The notes beneath the pieces are model-generated. The model did not search any database, was not told where the DNA came from, and saw only the letters and a program-made list of their open reading frames with translations. 64,000 nucleotides of DNA from Arenimonas daejeonensis. GTDB taxonomy: Bacteria; Pseudomonadota; Gammaproteobacteria; Xanthomonadales; Xanthomonadaceae. The position numbers and the translations under genes are program-made. This document shows positions 39,229-50,009 of this stretch, in pieces (the stretch's first letter is position 1; each line of letters begins with the position of its first letter). Location of the stretch: the NCBI RefSeq assembly GCF_007993735.1, contig NZ_CP042453.1, positions 2,852,001 through 2,916,000 of the forward strand, in the 5' to 3' direction.

Positions 39229-39299
39229 ACGCAAGGCATCGCGTGTTGCCCCGATAGGCGCCTTGCGCCAAGCTAGCGCGTCTTTTTCCGGGAACCCCC

Positions 39300-41515
39300 G
39301 TGCGCCGTCCAGCCCTTCGACTGCTCCCCGTCTGCCTGGCCATGGCCTGCACCGCCCGCGCCCATAACCCGAAGCACCCACCTGGGAGCTGTGCCCCGTC
39401 ACCGACGCGCTGCCGCTGTTCCAGCCGCTGCCGGAGGCGGGAACCAAGGCCGTGCGCGAAGGCCTCGCCACCGACATCAGTGCCGAACGCCTGGACGTGA
39501 GCCGGGAGAAGGTCACCGTGCTCACGGGCAAGGTGGAGCTGCAGCGCGGCGAGCAGTGGCTGGGCACCGACCAGCTGACCTACGAACACGAAGCGGAAAC
39601 CTTCGTCACCGAAGGTCCCGTGAAATACCAGGATCGCGGCCTGCGCTTCCTGGCCGAAAAAGCCGAGGGCGACCAGAAGGCCGACGTGGTGCGCCTGGAC
39701 AAGGTGCAGTACCAGTTCAATGAAAACGTCGGCAATGGCGCCGCCGAATCCATCACGCTGCAGGGCGACCTGGGCCGGATGGAACAGGGCACCTATTCGA
39801 CCTGCCCACCGGGCCAGCGCCAGTGGGAGTTTTCCGCCAGCCGCATCGACGTGGACCAGGAAGAGGCGATGGGCACCGCGCGCAATGCCACCCTCCGCCT
39901 GGGCGGCGTGCCCGTGCTGTGGCTGCCGTACATCCGGTTCCCGACCGACGACCGTCGCCGCACCGGCCTGCTGGCGCCCAAGCTCGGCTACGACGACCGC
40001 AACGGCATCGAATACGAACAGCCGATCTACCTGAACCTGGCACCGAACTACGACGCCACGCTGACCCCGCACGTGCTGGGCCAGCGTGGCCTGATGCTGG
40101 GCAGCGAATTCCGGTACCTCAGCCAACGCCACCGGGGCGTGATCGACGGCACCTGGCTTCCAGACGACGACATCACGGGCTACGACCGTGGCCTGGGATC
40201 ATGGCGCCACCTCACGAAGCTGGGGCCGCACTGGAATGCCACGGCCAACCTCAACCATGTCAGCGACGTGGATTATTTCGAGGATTTCGGCGAGTCGCTC
40301 GACTCGACCACCATCACGACCATCACCAGCCGCGCCGGGCTGTATGGCCGTGGCCTGGGCTGGAACGCCGGACTCTGGGCACAGAGCTGGCAGATCGCCA
40401 GCCCGAGCCTGCGCCCGGGTGAAGAACCCTACCGGCGCCTGCCCACCGCCGAAGTCACCTGGAACCGCCCGTTCGCCAACTGGTTCGAACTGGGGCTGCG
40501 CGCAGAGGCCACCCGCTTCCAGCACGAAACCCTCGCCGGCGGCGAACGGATGGACGTCAAACCCTACCTGCGCCTGCCGTTCGGTGGTGCATCGTGGTTC
40601 CTGACGCCGGAATTCGCGTGGCGCTACACCACCTACCAGCTCGACGACAGCCTGGTGCCCGCGAACGGGGACGACACCCCCAGCCGCAGCGTGCCGATCA
40701 TGAGCCTGGACGCAGGCGCGGTGTTTGAACGCGACTTCGAATGGCAGGGAGGCGACTACCTGCAGACGCTGGAGCCGCGCCTGTTCTACCTGCACGTTCC
40801 CTATCGCGACCAGGACGACCTGCCGCTGTTCGACACCCAGCCGCTGACCTTCAGCTGGCCTGCCTTGTTCCGCGACAACCGCTTCGGCGGCGCCGACCGG
40901 CAGGGCGATGCGGACCAGGTCACCATGGCGCTCACCAGCCGCATCCTGAGTTCCCAGGATGGCCGCGAACTGATCAGCGCGAGCGTCGGCCGCATCCATT
41001 ATTTCGAGCCGCCACGGGTCACCGTGCCCCGTGCGCCGCCGTTGTCCGAGGACGGCTCGGCCTGGGTCTTCGAAGCCAGCATCTCGCCCTCCGAAAACTG
41101 GAGCCTGGGCGTGGCCCAGCAGTGGGACCCCGATACGGAACTCACCGCCCTGTCGGCCGTGCGCGGCCAATGGCTTTTCGGCGACGGCGGGCTGGTGAAC
41201 GCCGCATACCGTTATCGAAACGACCTGGTCGAACAGACCGACATTTCCTTCGTCGTGCCGATCGACCTGCGCTGGCGCCTGATCGGCCGCTGGAACTATT
41301 CGCTGCGCGACCAGGCCACCCTCGAAGCCCTCGGCGGCATCGAGTGGAAGAGCTGCTGCATCGCCGTGCGGGTCATGGGCCGTCGTTACCTCGCCGAAGT
41401 CGACGGCGAGGCGAATACCGGCATTTACCTTGAGCTGGAGCTGAACGGCGTCGGCAGCATCGGCCGCGACACGGACCGTCTGCTCCATGATGCTATCCTT
41501 GACTACTCCCGTTGA
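39300..41515 (+). CDS. lptD: LPS-assembly outer membrane protein LptD, frameshifted near N-terminus
   Basis: Inserts lipopolysaccharide into the outer leaflet together with LptE. GTG at 39300 begins a signal peptide (LRLLPVCLAMACTARA). The frame then shifts in 39355-39379; the main frame resumes as APTWELCPVTDALPLFQP and continues to 41515. An N-terminal OstA/jellyroll region (about 50-190) carries a Cys (TYSTCPPGQR); the barrel carries the late Cys pair in EWKSCCIAVRV, consistent with LptD disulphides. Length is about 738 aa. Followed by surA, as in most proteobacteria. Confidence 0.94.
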
Positions 41516-41554
41516 CCCCATGGCGCCGGCCCCGGCGCCGGAGCCCGCCCCCGC

Positions 41555-42873
41555 ATGAAGAACGCCCTTTCCACCGTCCTGGCTGCCCTGCTGGCCCTGT
41601 GTTCCACCGCGGCGCCGTCACTGGCCCAGGCCCAAGCCCAGGAACCACCGCCATCGACGGCATCGTCGCCGTCGTGGACGAGGATGTGATCCTGCGCAGT
41701 GAACTCGACCGCGCGGTCAACAACATCATGGCCCAGTACGCCTCCCAGCCTGGCCAGCTTCCGCCCCGCGACGTGCTGGAACGGCAGGTCCTCGACCGCC
41801 TCGTGCTGATGCGCCTGCAGCTGGTCCAGGCCCAGGACACCGGCATCCGCGTAAGCGACAGCGAACTGAGCCAGGCCATCCAGAGCGTGGCCACGCGCAA
41901 CCGCATGACCCAGGACCAGCTGCGCCAACGCCTTGCCGCCGACGGCATCAGCTACGAGGAATTCCGCAACAGCCTGCGCGAGGAGATGCTGGTCGAGCGC
42001 CTGCGCCAGCGTTACATCCAGAGCCGCGTCCAGGTCAGCGAGACCGAGATCGACCAATTGCTGGCGCTGCGTGAAATCGGCGGCCCGGAAGTGCGCCTGG
42101 CGAACATCGTGGTCGCGCTGCCCGACGGCGCCACGCCCGAGCAGGTGGCCACCGCCCAGCGCAAGATCGAAGGCATCCGCAACGTGATCCTGAGCGGCGA
42201 ACTGGACTTCCGCGCGGCCGCCATCCGCTATTCCGACTCGCAGAACGCGCTCGATGGTGGCGAGATCGGCTGGCGCGGACTCGACGCGATACCGCCCGCT
42301 TTCTCCAACATCATCCGCGGCATGAAGGCCGGCGACATCACCCAGCCGCTGCGCGGGCCGAACGGCTACCAGCTGATCCACGTCTCCGAGACCCGCGAGG
42401 CCAGCCAACAGACGGTCACCGAATACAACGCCCAGGGCCTGATGGTCCGCGTCACCCCGACGGTGCCGGTCGAGGTCGCCCGCCAGAAGATCGAGGCCCT
42501 GCACGGCCGCATCGCCGCCGGCGAGGATTTCGCGGCCATCGCGCGCGCCGAATCCGACGACACCCTCACCCGCTCCGATGGTGGCGACATGGGCTGGTTC
42601 GTCATCAACGCCTGGGGCACCGCGATCGGCAACCAGATCCAGAGCCTGGCCGACGGCCAGCTGTCACAGCCGTTCCAGAGCGCGGTCGGCTGGCATGTGG
42701 TGAGGCGCCTGGGCACCCGCGAACAGGACGTGACCGAAACGAACCGCCGCAACCAGGCGCGCGAGATCATCGCGCAGCGCAAGGCGGAAGAGGAATTCGA
42801 GCGCTTCCTGCGCCAGATCCGCTCCGAAGCCTACGTCGAGAGCCGCCTGGCGGCGCCCGAAGCGGCCACCTGA
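41555..42873 (+). CDS. surA: Periplasmic peptidyl-prolyl isomerase/chaperone SurA, frameshifted
   Basis: Chaperone for outer membrane proteins, including LptD. ATG 41555 opens a clear signal peptide (LAALLALCSTAAPSLAQAQ). One G is missing at 41641-41642; restoring it joins the signal region to TTAIDGIVAVVDEDVILRSE. The SurA N-domain is followed by two parvulin domains (GEIGWRGLDAIPPAF near residue 240, GGDMGWFVINAW near 350). Joined length is about 440 aa. It lies between lptD (40-base gap) and pdxA (5-base gap). Confidence 0.94.
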
Positions 42874-42878
42874 CGCCG

Positions 42879-43851
42879 ATGCGGCCCCGGCTGGCCCTGG
42901 TTGCTGGCGAGCCGGGCGGCATCGGGCCCGAACTGTGCGTGCGGCTGGCCCAGCGGCCGGTCGCCGCCGACCTGATCGCCTACGCCGCCCCGGAAACCCT
43001 GCTGGCCGCTGCCGCGGCCCTGGGCCTGCCCTTGCGGCTGCGTGAACCGGGCCAGGCCACCGCCACCGGCGAGCTGGCGCTGCACCCCATTCTCCAAGCC
43101 CACGCCCCGCATTTCGGCCATGCCGATCCGGCCAATGCGCCGGCGGTGATCGCCGCGCTGGAACAGGCCGGCGCCGCCTGCCTGTCCGGCGAACTGCAGG
43201 GACTGGTCACTGGTCCGGTGCACAAGGCCAGCATCAACGCCGGCGGCATCGCCTACTCCGGCACCACCGAGCTGCTGGCGCGCCAGGCGGGCACCGAAGT
43301 CGTGATGATGCTGGCCAACCCCTCGCTGCGGGTCGCCCTGGCCACCACCCATCTACCGCTGCGCGCCGTGCCCGATGCGATCACCGGTGATGGACTCAAG
43401 CGCACGCTGCGCATCGTGCACGCCGCACTGCGACGCGACTTCGGCCTGGTGGCGCCACGTATCGCCGTGCTGGGCCTGAACCCGCACGCCGGCGAAGACG
43501 GCCACCTGGGCCGCGAAGAACTCGACGTCATCCTCCCGGCACTGCAGGCGCTGCGCGCCGAAGGCCTGGACCTGGTCGGCCCACTGCCGGCCGACACCGC
43601 CTTCCTGCCGAAGAAGCTGGCCGGTTTCGACGCTGTGCTGGCCATGTACCACGACCAGGGCCTGCCGGTGCTCAAGCACAGCGGCTTCGAGCAGGCGGTC
43701 AACATCACCCCTGGGCCTGCCCTACCCGCGCGTGGCGGTGGACCACGGCACCGCGCTGGAACTGGCGGGACACGGCAGCGCCGACCCGTCCAGCCTGTTC
43801 GCGGCCGCCGACTTGTGCGCCCGGCTCGCGGCCCGCAGGATGCCGGCATGA
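42879..43851 (+). CDS. pdxA: 4-hydroxythreonine-4-phosphate dehydrogenase PdxA, frameshifted
   Basis: NAD-dependent oxidation step in pyridoxal phosphate synthesis. Family signatures are AGEPGGIGPEL, TGPVHKASINAGG, LGLNPHAGEDGHLG and AMYHDQGLPVLK. An extra C in the run 43708-43711 shifts the frame after EQAVNIT. Without it the protein continues LGLPYPRVAVDHGTALELAG and stops at 43849-43851, overlapping the rsmA start (ATGA). As sequenced, the shifted frame runs straight into rsmA and mimics a fusion protein. Confidence 0.93.
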
Positions 43852-44657
43852 GTTCCTTCAAGGCCCCCGAAAAAAGCCTCGGCCAGCACTTCCTCACCGA
43901 CCGCAGCTATATCGACCGGATCGTGATGGCGGTGAACCCGAAGCCGGGCGACCGCCTGGTCGAGATCGGCCCGGGCCAGGGCGCGATCACCTTCCCGCTG
44001 CTGAAGAAACACGGCGAACTGACCGTCATCGAGTTCGACCGCGACCTGATCACGCCGCTGATGGAAGGTTCGGAGGGCGTGGGCCGCCTGACCATCATCC
44101 ACAAGGACGTGCTGCAGGTGGACTTCAGCCGGCTGGCCGGCGACGAGGGCCCGCTGCGCCTGGTCGGCAACCTGCCCTACAACATCTCCTCGCCGATCCT
44201 GTTCCATGCGCTGGAACACGCCGGCGCAGTGCGCGACATGCACTTCATGCTGCAGAAGGAAGTGGTGGACCGCATGGCCTGCGGCCCCGGCACCAAGGTG
44301 TACGGCAGGCTGAGCGTCATGTTGCAGGCGTACTGCACGGTCACGGCGCTGTTCGACGTGCCGCCCGGCGCGTTCCGGCCGCCGCCGAAGGTCGACTCCG
44401 CGGTGGTGCGGCTGGTGCCGCGCGATCCCGCCACGATCGGCATCACCGATCCGGTGCTGTTCGAGAACGTGGTGCGCGACGCTTTCGGGCAACGTCGCAA
44501 GACGCTGCGCAACGCGCTTTCGCAGGTCTGCTCCGGCGCGCAGATCGAAGCCGCCGGCCTGCGCCCGGACGCACGCGCGGAGCAGCTGGAAGTGGCTGAT
44601 TTCGTGAGGCTGACGGCCCATCTCGCCAAACTGCCCCCGGCCGAGCGGACTGCGTAG
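43848..44657 (+). CDS. rsmA: 16S rRNA (adenine1518/1519-N6)-dimethyltransferase RsmA (KsgA)
   Basis: 269 aa. Dimethylates two adjacent adenines in helix 45 of 16S rRNA. Start ATG 43848 (SSFKAPEKSLGQHFLTD) is set by the GQHFL family start and the 4-base overlap with pdxA. SAM-binding motif VEIGPGQGAITFPL, catalytic NLPYNISSPILFH, and PPPKVDSAVVRL are present. The order surA-pdxA-rsmA-apaG-apaH is the conserved gammaproteobacterial arrangement. Confidence 0.97.
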   Translation: MSSFKAPEKSLGQHFLTDRSYIDRIVMAVNPKPGDRLVEIGPGQGAITFPLLKKHGELTVIEFDRDLITPLMEGSEGVGRLTIIHKDVLQVDFSRLAGDEGPLRLVGNLPYNISSPILFHALEHAGAVRDMHFMLQKEVVDRMACGPGTKVYGRLSVMLQAYCTVTALFDVPPGAFRPPPKVDSAVVRLVPRDPATIGITDPVLFENVVRDAFGQRRKTLRNALSQVCSGAQIEAAGLRPDARAEQLEVADFVRLTAHLAKLPPAERTA

Positions 44658-44666
44658 AATGGCGGC

Positions 44667-45047
44667 ATGGATTCGCCCCTGCACGCCATCGAAGTGATCG
44701 TCAGCACCCGCTACCTCGACGACCAGTCGATCCCGGAGGACGACCGCTACGTCTTCGCCTACAGCATCCGCATCCACAACGTCGGCCAGGTCCCGGCCCG
44801 GCTGATCAGCCGCCACTGGCTGATCACCGACGCCAACGGCAAGGTGCAGGAGGTGCGCGGCGAGGGCGTGGTCGGCGAGCAGCCCTGGCTGCGGCCCGGC
44901 GAACATTTCGAGTACACCTCCGGCGCCGTGCTCGAAACCCCGCTGGGCACCATGCACGGCAGCTACCAGATGCTGGCCGACGACGGCACCGCTTTCGACG
45001 CCATGATCGACCCCTTCACCCTGTCCATCCCGCGGACGCTGCACTGA
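44667..45047 (+). CDS. apaG: ApaG (Co2+/Mg2+ efflux-associated, FN3-like domain)
   Basis: 126 aa, full length for the family. Single beta-sandwich domain with [37 protein letters not shown] and the final [12 protein letters not shown]. The role is unclear; it has been linked to metal efflux in Salmonella, and the fold resembles F-box-associated domains. Start nine bases after the rsmA stop; its stop overlaps the apaH start by one base. Confidence 0.96.
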   Translation: MDSPLHAIEVIVSTRYLDDQSIPEDDRYVFAYSIRIHNVGQVPARLISRHWLITDANGKVQEVRGEGVVGEQPWLRPGEHFEYTSGAVLETPLGTMHGSYQMLADDGTAFDAMIDPFTLSIPRTLH

Positions 45048-45889
45048 TGGCCACCTACGCCATCGGCGACGTCCAGGGCTGTTATGACGCGCTGCAGCGG
45101 CTGCTGGAGGGCATCCGCTTCGACCCGGCCCTGGATCGCCTGTGGTTCTGTGGCGACCTGGTCAACCGCGGCGGCCAGTCGCTGGAAACGCTGCGCCTGG
45201 TGCACTCGCTGGCCATCCACAGCACCATCGTGCTGGGCAACCACGACCTGTCGCTGCTGGCCATCTCCACCCGGCGCGAAGCCGACCAGCGCAAGGTCAA
45301 CCCCGACCTGCAGCGCGTGCTGTTCGCCGACGACCACGAAGTGCTGATCGGTTGGCTGCGCCGCCAGAAGCTGATGCACGTGGACCGCACGCTCGGTTTC
45401 GCCATGGTGCACGCCGGCCTGGCGCCGAAATGGACGATCAGCCTGGCCGAGGCGCGCGCGCGCGAGGTCGAGGAAAAACTGCAGGGCGACGGCTTCTTCA
45501 AGCTGGTGAAGAACATGTATGGCGACAAGCCGGCCTGGTCGCCCAAGCTCACCGGCGTGGACCGCCACCGCGCCATCATCAACGTCTTCACCCGGCTGCG
45601 TTACTGCACGCCCAGCGGCCGCATCGGTTTCGACGACAAGGGGCGCCCCGGCACCCAGAAACCCGGCATGTATCCGTGGTTCGAAGTGCCCGGCCATGCC
45701 CCGCGCGAGTTGCCGGTGGTCTGCGGCCACTGGTCCACGCTCGGCCTGTTCATGGGCCTGGGCGTTTACGCCATCGACACCGGCGCGGTCTGGGGCGGCA
45801 AGCTCACCGCGATGGAACTGGGCCAGGAACTGCGCCTCTACCAGGTCCCGGGCCGCGAAGTGCCGGCCGGCACCCGCGTCGAAGACTGA
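45047..45889 (+). CDS. apaH: Symmetrical diadenosine tetraphosphatase ApaH
   Basis: 280 aa. Hydrolyses Ap4A to two ADP and acts as a decapping enzyme on NpnN-capped RNAs. Metallophosphatase motifs GDVQGCYD (residue 7), GDLVNRGGQS (about 38), GNHDLSLLA (about 63), and HAGLAP (about 121) are intact. Last gene of the lptD-surA-pdxA-rsmA-apaG-apaH run. Confidence 0.97.
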   Translation: MATYAIGDVQGCYDALQRLLEGIRFDPALDRLWFCGDLVNRGGQSLETLRLVHSLAIHSTIVLGNHDLSLLAISTRREADQRKVNPDLQRVLFADDHEVLIGWLRRQKLMHVDRTLGFAMVHAGLAPKWTISLAEARAREVEEKLQGDGFFKLVKNMYGDKPAWSPKLTGVDRHRAIINVFTRLRYCTPSGRIGFDDKGRPGTQKPGMYPWFEVPGHAPRELPVVCGHWSTLGLFMGLGVYAIDTGAVWGGKLTAMELGQELRLYQVPGREVPAGTRVED

Positions 45890-45993
45890 GAAATCCATCA
45901 CATTTCTGGTCGCCTGCCGCGGCCGATTAGTGCCGCACCTCGGTTCAGGCGGGGTATGGTCACCCTGCCTGTCCCGCTTCAAGGAGTCGTTCC

Positions 45994-46455
45994 ATGCACC
46001 GTTCCCTCGCCATCCTGACCCTGGCCCTGCTGCTGGCCTCCCCGGTCCTGGCGCAGACCGCCGCCGATCCCGCCATGCACATGGCGACGCTGAAATCCCA
46101 GCTCGCGCCCGGCAAGCAGATCTTCATTTCCCGCCAGATGGACCTCACGCCGGCCGAGGAAGCCGACTTCTGGCCGGTCTACGATGCCCACCAGAGCGAG
46201 CTGGCCGACCTCGTGCTGCGCCGCCGCGCCGCGGCCACGGCGTACGCCCGGCTGGCCAGCCTGGACGAGGACCAGGCCACCGAGCTGGCCGAGGAAATGG
46301 CGGAAATCGACATGGAAGAGGCCCGCCTCAACGAGCAGACCTATTCGCGCATGAGCCGCGTGCTGCCGGCGACCAAGGCCCTGAAGTACCTGCAGCTCGA
46401 GCGCCAGCTGTCCACCCTGCTGCGTTACGAGCTGGCGGCCAACACGCCGCTCTGA
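45994..46455 (+). CDS. Small periplasmic protein, Spy/CpxP-like pattern
   Basis: 153 aa. Signal peptide ends at about residue 20 (LALLLASPVLAQT). The mature part is helical with MDLTPAEEADFWPVYDAHQ, a pattern common in small Spy/CpxP-like periplasmic proteins, and a charged Leu/Glu-rich middle. AAGGAG lies 10 bases before the ATG. Possible chaperone or envelope-stress role, inferred only. Its last 31 bases overlap the convergent folA gene. Confidence 0.8.
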   Translation: MHRSLAILTLALLLASPVLAQTAADPAMHMATLKSQLAPGKQIFISRQMDLTPAEEADFWPVYDAHQSELADLVLRRRAAATAYARLASLDEDQATELAEEMAEIDMEEARLNEQTYSRMSRVLPATKALKYLQLERQLSTLLRYELAANTPL

Positions 46456-46955
46456 GGCATCCCGGCGCCCCGGCGCCGGTAGTCCACGAAGTCGAAGGCG
46501 AAAGCATGCCGCGCATCCGCGGCATGCGCTTCGCGCGCCACCGGCTCCCAGTCGTCCGCGGCCCACTGCGGGAAAAACGCATCCGCACCCTCGACCCGGG
46601 TGTGCACATGGGTCAGGTGCAGGCGGCTGGCCAGCGGCAAGGCCAGCGCGTAGACCTCGCCACCGCCGATCACCACCAATTCCCCATCCGGGCAGCCCGC
46701 ACGGGCCGCGTCAAGCGAAGCCACGGCCTCCATGCCCGCGAACGGCACCTGGCCGGAACGCGTCAGCACCAGGTTGCGGCGGTCGGGCAGCGCGCGACCC
46801 AGCGATTCGGCGGTCCTGCGCCCCATCAGCACGGTCTTGCCCAGGGTCAGGGCCTTGAATCGTTTCAGGTCGTCGGGCAGCCGCCAGGGCAGTTCATTGC
46901 CGCGGCCGATCGCCAGCTGGCGATCAATCGCCGCGACCAGGACCAGCCCGCTCAC
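46425..46955 (-). CDS. folA: Dihydrofolate reductase
   Basis: 176 aa. Reduces dihydrofolate, regenerating the cofactor used up by ThyA. Starts with GTG at 46955, overlapping the thyA stop (GTGTGA). Motifs [19 protein letters not shown] (substrate/NADPH loop), [12 protein letters not shown] and [13 protein letters not shown] are present. The C-terminal tail after VDYRRRG is a little longer than in E. coli and overlaps the opposing gene. The lgt-thyA-folA order means thymidylate synthesis and folate recycling share a transcript. Confidence 0.96.
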   Translation of the reverse strand: MSGLVLVAAIDRQLAIGRGNELPWRLPDDLKRFKALTLGKTVLMGRRTAESLGRALPDRRNLVLTRSGQVPFAGMEAVASLDAARAGCPDGELVVIGGGEVYALALPLASRLHLTHVHTRVEGADAFFPQWAADDWEPVAREAHAADARHAFAFDFVDYRRRGAGMPQSGVLAASS

Positions 46956-47746
46956 ACCGCCACCGGCGCCTTGATGGCGGGCAGTGGGTCGTAAGCCTCG
47001 ATGGTGATGTCTTCGTAGCGCATCGCGAACAGGTCGGTCGCCTCCGGCGCCAGAACCAGCTTGGGCAGCGGCCGCGGCGTGCGAGCCAACTGCTCGCGCG
47101 CCTGCTCGAAATGGTTGCTGTAAACGTGGGCGTCGCCGAGCGTGTGCACGAAGTCGCCGACGCCCAGGCCGCAGTGCCGCGCGATCATGTGGGTCAGCAG
47201 TGCATAGCTGGCGATGTTGAACGGCACGCCCGGGAAGATGTCGGCCGAACGCTGGTAGAGCTGGCAGCTGAGCTTCCCGTCCGCCACGTAGAACTGGAAC
47301 ATGGTGTGGCAGGGCATCAGCGCCATCTGCGGCAGTTCGGCCACGTTCCAGGCGCTGACGATCAGCCGGCGCGAATCGGGGTTGCGCCCGATCTCGTCCA
47401 CTACCCAGCGCAACTGGTCTATCTCGCGGCCATCCAGGCCGGTCCAGCGCCGCCACTGCTTGCCGTAAACCGGGCCAAGGTCGCCGTTTTCATCGGCCCA
47501 CTCGTCCCAGATCGTGACCTTGTTGTCGCGCAGGTAGCCCACGTTGGTGTCGCCGCGGATGAACCACAGCAGCTCGTGGATGATCGAACGCAGGTGCAGC
47601 TTCTTGGTGGTGACGAGCGGAAAACCTTCGTTGAGGTCGTACCGCATCTGCCAGCCGAACACCGAACGGGTGCCGGTGCCGGTACGGTCGGCTTTTTCCG
47701 CACCGTGTTCCATCACGTGGCGCAACAGTTCGAGGTATTGGCGCAT
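46952..47746 (-). CDS. thyA: Thymidylate synthase
   Basis: 264 aa, the standard length. Makes dTMP from dUMP with methylene-tetrahydrofolate. Catalytic Cys in [14 protein letters not shown] (about residue 146), preceded by [10 protein letters not shown] and followed by [16 protein letters not shown] and [14 protein letters not shown]. The start ATG overlaps the lgt stop by one base (TGATG). No frame problem. Confidence 0.98.
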   Translation of the reverse strand: MRQYLELLRHVMEHGAEKADRTGTGTRSVFGWQMRYDLNEGFPLVTTKKLHLRSIIHELLWFIRGDTNVGYLRDNKVTIWDEWADENGDLGPVYGKQWRRWTGLDGREIDQLRWVVDEIGRNPDSRRLIVSAWNVAELPQMALMPCHTMFQFYVADGKLSCQLYQRSADIFPGVPFNIASYALLTHMIARHCGLGVGDFVHTLGDAHVYSNHFEQAREQLARTPRPLPKLVLAPEATDLFAMRYEDITIEAYDPLPAIKAPVAV

Positions 47747-48633
47747 CAGGCGGCTCCGGGCGCCGAAGAAGGCGCAAGCGTGGGTGAATGGCGCGACAGC
47801 CAGAGCAGGAACAGCCCCAGCGCCACCAGCGGCAAGGACAGCACCTGGCCCATCGTCACCCAGCCCCAGGCGAGGTAGCTGATATGCGCGTCCGGCTCGC
47901 GGATGAACTCCACCGCGAAACGGAACACGCCGTAGAGCAGCGCGAACAGGCCCGACACCGCATAACGCGGCCGCGGCTTGCGCGAGTACCAGACCAGCAC
48001 GACCAGCATCACCAGACCCTCGAGCGCGGCCTGGTAGAGCTGCGACGGGTAACGTGCGAAAGCGTCGAGCGCGCCGGAGGCGTGCAGCTCGCGCAGCTGT
48101 TCGGCCGGCAGGCGGGCGTATTCGGCCGGCAGGCTGGCGGGAAACACCACGCCGCCGTCACCCCCGGTCAACTTGCCCCAGAGCTCGCCGCCGATGTAGT
48201 TGCCGAGACGGCCGAAACCGAGGCCGGCCGGCACCAGCGGCGCGACAAAATCCATCGTGTCGAAGAAGTGCAGCTGCTGCCGGCGCGTCCACCAGGCGGC
48301 GGCCAGCATCACGCCGATCAGGCCACCGTGGAAGCTCATGCCGCCTTCGTTGATCTTCAGCAGCATCAGCGGGTTGGCCAGGAAGGCCTCGAAACCGTAG
48401 AACAGCACGTAACCCAGGCGACCGCCCAGCACGACGCCCAGCATGCCGTAGAAAAGCAGGTCGCCAAAACCTTCCTCGTTCACGCCCGGCAGCCGGCCGG
48501 CCCGCACCCGGCGACGCCCCAGCCACCAGGCGACGCCAAAGCCCAGCAGGTACATCACGCCGTACCAGTGGATGCCGTGCGGCCAGAACGGCAGGGTAAC
48601 GGCCAGCGGGTCGATATCGTGCAACAGGGTCAT
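47746..48633 (-). CDS. lgt: Prolipoprotein diacylglyceryl transferase
   Basis: 295-aa polytopic inner-membrane enzyme that attaches diacylglycerol to the lipobox Cys of prelipoproteins. Family motifs are [15 protein letters not shown] and the signature [19 protein letters not shown] with its essential Arg, plus [14 protein letters not shown] near the N-terminus. It matches the lipoproteins seen in this window (pepO and the protein at 51846-52367). Order lgt-thyA-folA, all coupled by overlaps. Confidence 0.97.
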   Translation of the reverse strand: MTLLHDIDPLAVTLPFWPHGIHWYGVMYLLGFGVAWWLGRRRVRAGRLPGVNEEGFGDLLFYGMLGVVLGGRLGYVLFYGFEAFLANPLMLLKINEGGMSFHGGLIGVMLAAAWWTRRQQLHFFDTMDFVAPLVPAGLGFGRLGNYIGGELWGKLTGGDGGVVFPASLPAEYARLPAEQLRELHASGALDAFARYPSQLYQAALEGLVMLVVLVWYSRKPRPRYAVSGLFALLYGVFRFAVEFIREPDAHISYLAWGWVTMGQVLSLPLVALGLFLLWLSRHSPTLAPSSAPGAA

Positions 48634-48690
48634 GCGGGCTCCGGGCGGCGAAGGGACACGGCTTGGTTCGGTTGCCGGCTGACGTCCGCG

Positions 48691-49413
48691 TCAGCCGTGC
48701 CGTTTCTGTTTTCGCTTCGCCAGGATGTTCAGGGTCTCGACGCCGGCCGAGAAGGCCATGGCGAAGTACAGGAACTTGCGGTCGATGTGGTATTCGAAGC
48801 CGTCGGCGATCAGGGCCACGCCGACCAGGATGATGAAGGCCAGGGCCAGCATCTTCACGGTCGGGTGCCGGTCGATGAAGTCGCCGATCGGGTTGGCGGC
48901 GAACAGCATCACCGCCACCGCGATCAGGATCGCGGCGACCATCACCCAACGGTTGTTGACCATTCCCACCGCGGTGATGACCGAGTCGAACGAGAACACG
49001 ATGTCGATGACGGCGATCTGGGCGATGACATAACCGAACACCGCCGAAGGCCGGGTGCCGATGTCCTCTTCCTCGCCGCGGCCCTCGACCGAGTCGTGGA
49101 TCTCCATCGTGCCCTTGACCAGCAGGAACAGGCCGCCGGCGATCAGCACCAGGTCGCGCACCGAGAAGTCCTGGCCGAACAGGTGGAAGAGGCTGTTCTG
49201 CATGGTGGCCAGGTAGGCCAGCGACAGCAGCAGCAGGATGCGGGAGATGCAGGCCAGGGCCAGGCCGAACTTGCGGGCCTTGGGCCGCTGTTCCGGCGGA
49301 AGCTTGCTCACCGCGATGGAGATGAACACCAGATTGTCGATGCCCAGCACGATCTCGAGCGTGGTCAGGGTCGCCAGGGCGATCCAGATTTCGGTGCTGT
49401 ACATCCATTCCAT
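48691..49413 (-). CDS. TerC family integral membrane protein
   Basis: 240 aa, about seven membrane segments. TerC signatures are TTLEIVLGIDNLVFISI at the start and VFGYVIAQIAVIDIVFSFDS in the middle, each with the conserved acidic residues in the membrane. Members are linked to tellurite resistance and to manganese handling or protein metalation at the membrane. The tail is basic (LAKRKQKRHG). Separate from lgt by 57 bases; no partner genes nearby. Confidence 0.93.
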   Translation of the reverse strand: MEWMYSTEIWIALATLTTLEIVLGIDNLVFISIAVSKLPPEQRPKARKFGLALACISRILLLLSLAYLATMQNSLFHLFGQDFSVRDLVLIAGGLFLLVKGTMEIHDSVEGRGEEEDIGTRPSAVFGYVIAQIAVIDIVFSFDSVITAVGMVNNRWVMVAAILIAVAVMLFAANPIGDFIDRHPTVKMLALAFIILVGVALIADGFEYHIDRKFLYFAMAFSAGVETLNILAKRKQKRHG

Positions 49414-49430
49414 CGTGGCGAAGCCTCAGT

Positions 49431-49817
49431 TCAATTCAGGTAACGGGGACCGAGGATCAGGCCCCAGCAGATCAGTACGTTCATGTCGGCCAGGAACACC
49501 GCGGCCGAACCCATGTCCTTGGCGCGCCCGGCCAGTTCGTGGTGCTCCGGGCCCCAGCGGTCCACGACCGCCTCGACCGCCGAATTGAGCACTTCGATCA
49601 CCAGCACCAGCATCATCGAGCCGACCAGGATCGAACGTTCGACCCCGTCGCCGCCCAGCCACAGCGCCAGCGGCGCCAGCAGCACGAACAGATAGACCTC
49701 GAGCCGGAACGAAGATTCCACGTCCCAGGTCGCACGCAGGCCCTTCATGGACCACAGGAACGCCTGCCAGGCCCGGAACGGGCTGCGCGGAGCGTGGCTG
49801 CCGGTGCTGTCCGCCAT
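49431..49817 (-). CDS. dgkA: Diacylglycerol kinase DgkA
   Basis: 128 aa, three membrane helices. Phosphorylates diacylglycerol released by membrane-derived glucan or LPS synthesis. Catalytic motif IEVLNSAVEAVVDR (about 75-88) and GRAKDMGSAAVFLA match the prokaryotic family. Start ATG 49817 (ADSTGSHAPRSPFRAW) is normal; a longer upstream frame is not supported. It lies 17 bases before the TerC gene on the same strand and may be co-transcribed. The 180 bases to the next gene upstream show nothing clear. Confidence 0.94.
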   Translation of the reverse strand: MADSTGSHAPRSPFRAWQAFLWSMKGLRATWDVESSFRLEVYLFVLLAPLALWLGGDGVERSILVGSMMLVLVIEVLNSAVEAVVDRWGPEHHELAGRAKDMGSAAVFLADMNVLICWGLILGPRYLN

Positions 49818-50009
49818 GGCCGGGCTCAGTCCTGGGAGGCGGGGCGCAGGCCGGGGATCGGCATGGAGGTCGGGCTCGGTGACGGAACGCAGGTCCGGCA
49901 TTTTGCCACAGTCCGTCCTCCCGGCCCCGTGCCGGGCCGGCCCTGACCTTGTGCACTGGGGGAGCCCACCCCAGATCGGGATCATCCCCGACCCCCGATG
50001 GAGCCTTAC

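Noticed and set aside
42879-44657. Apparent PdxA-RsmA fusion protein
   Set aside because: The single frame exists only because of one extra C at 43708-43711. PdxA normally ends with an ATGA overlap at 43848-43851, and RsmA has its own standard start there.
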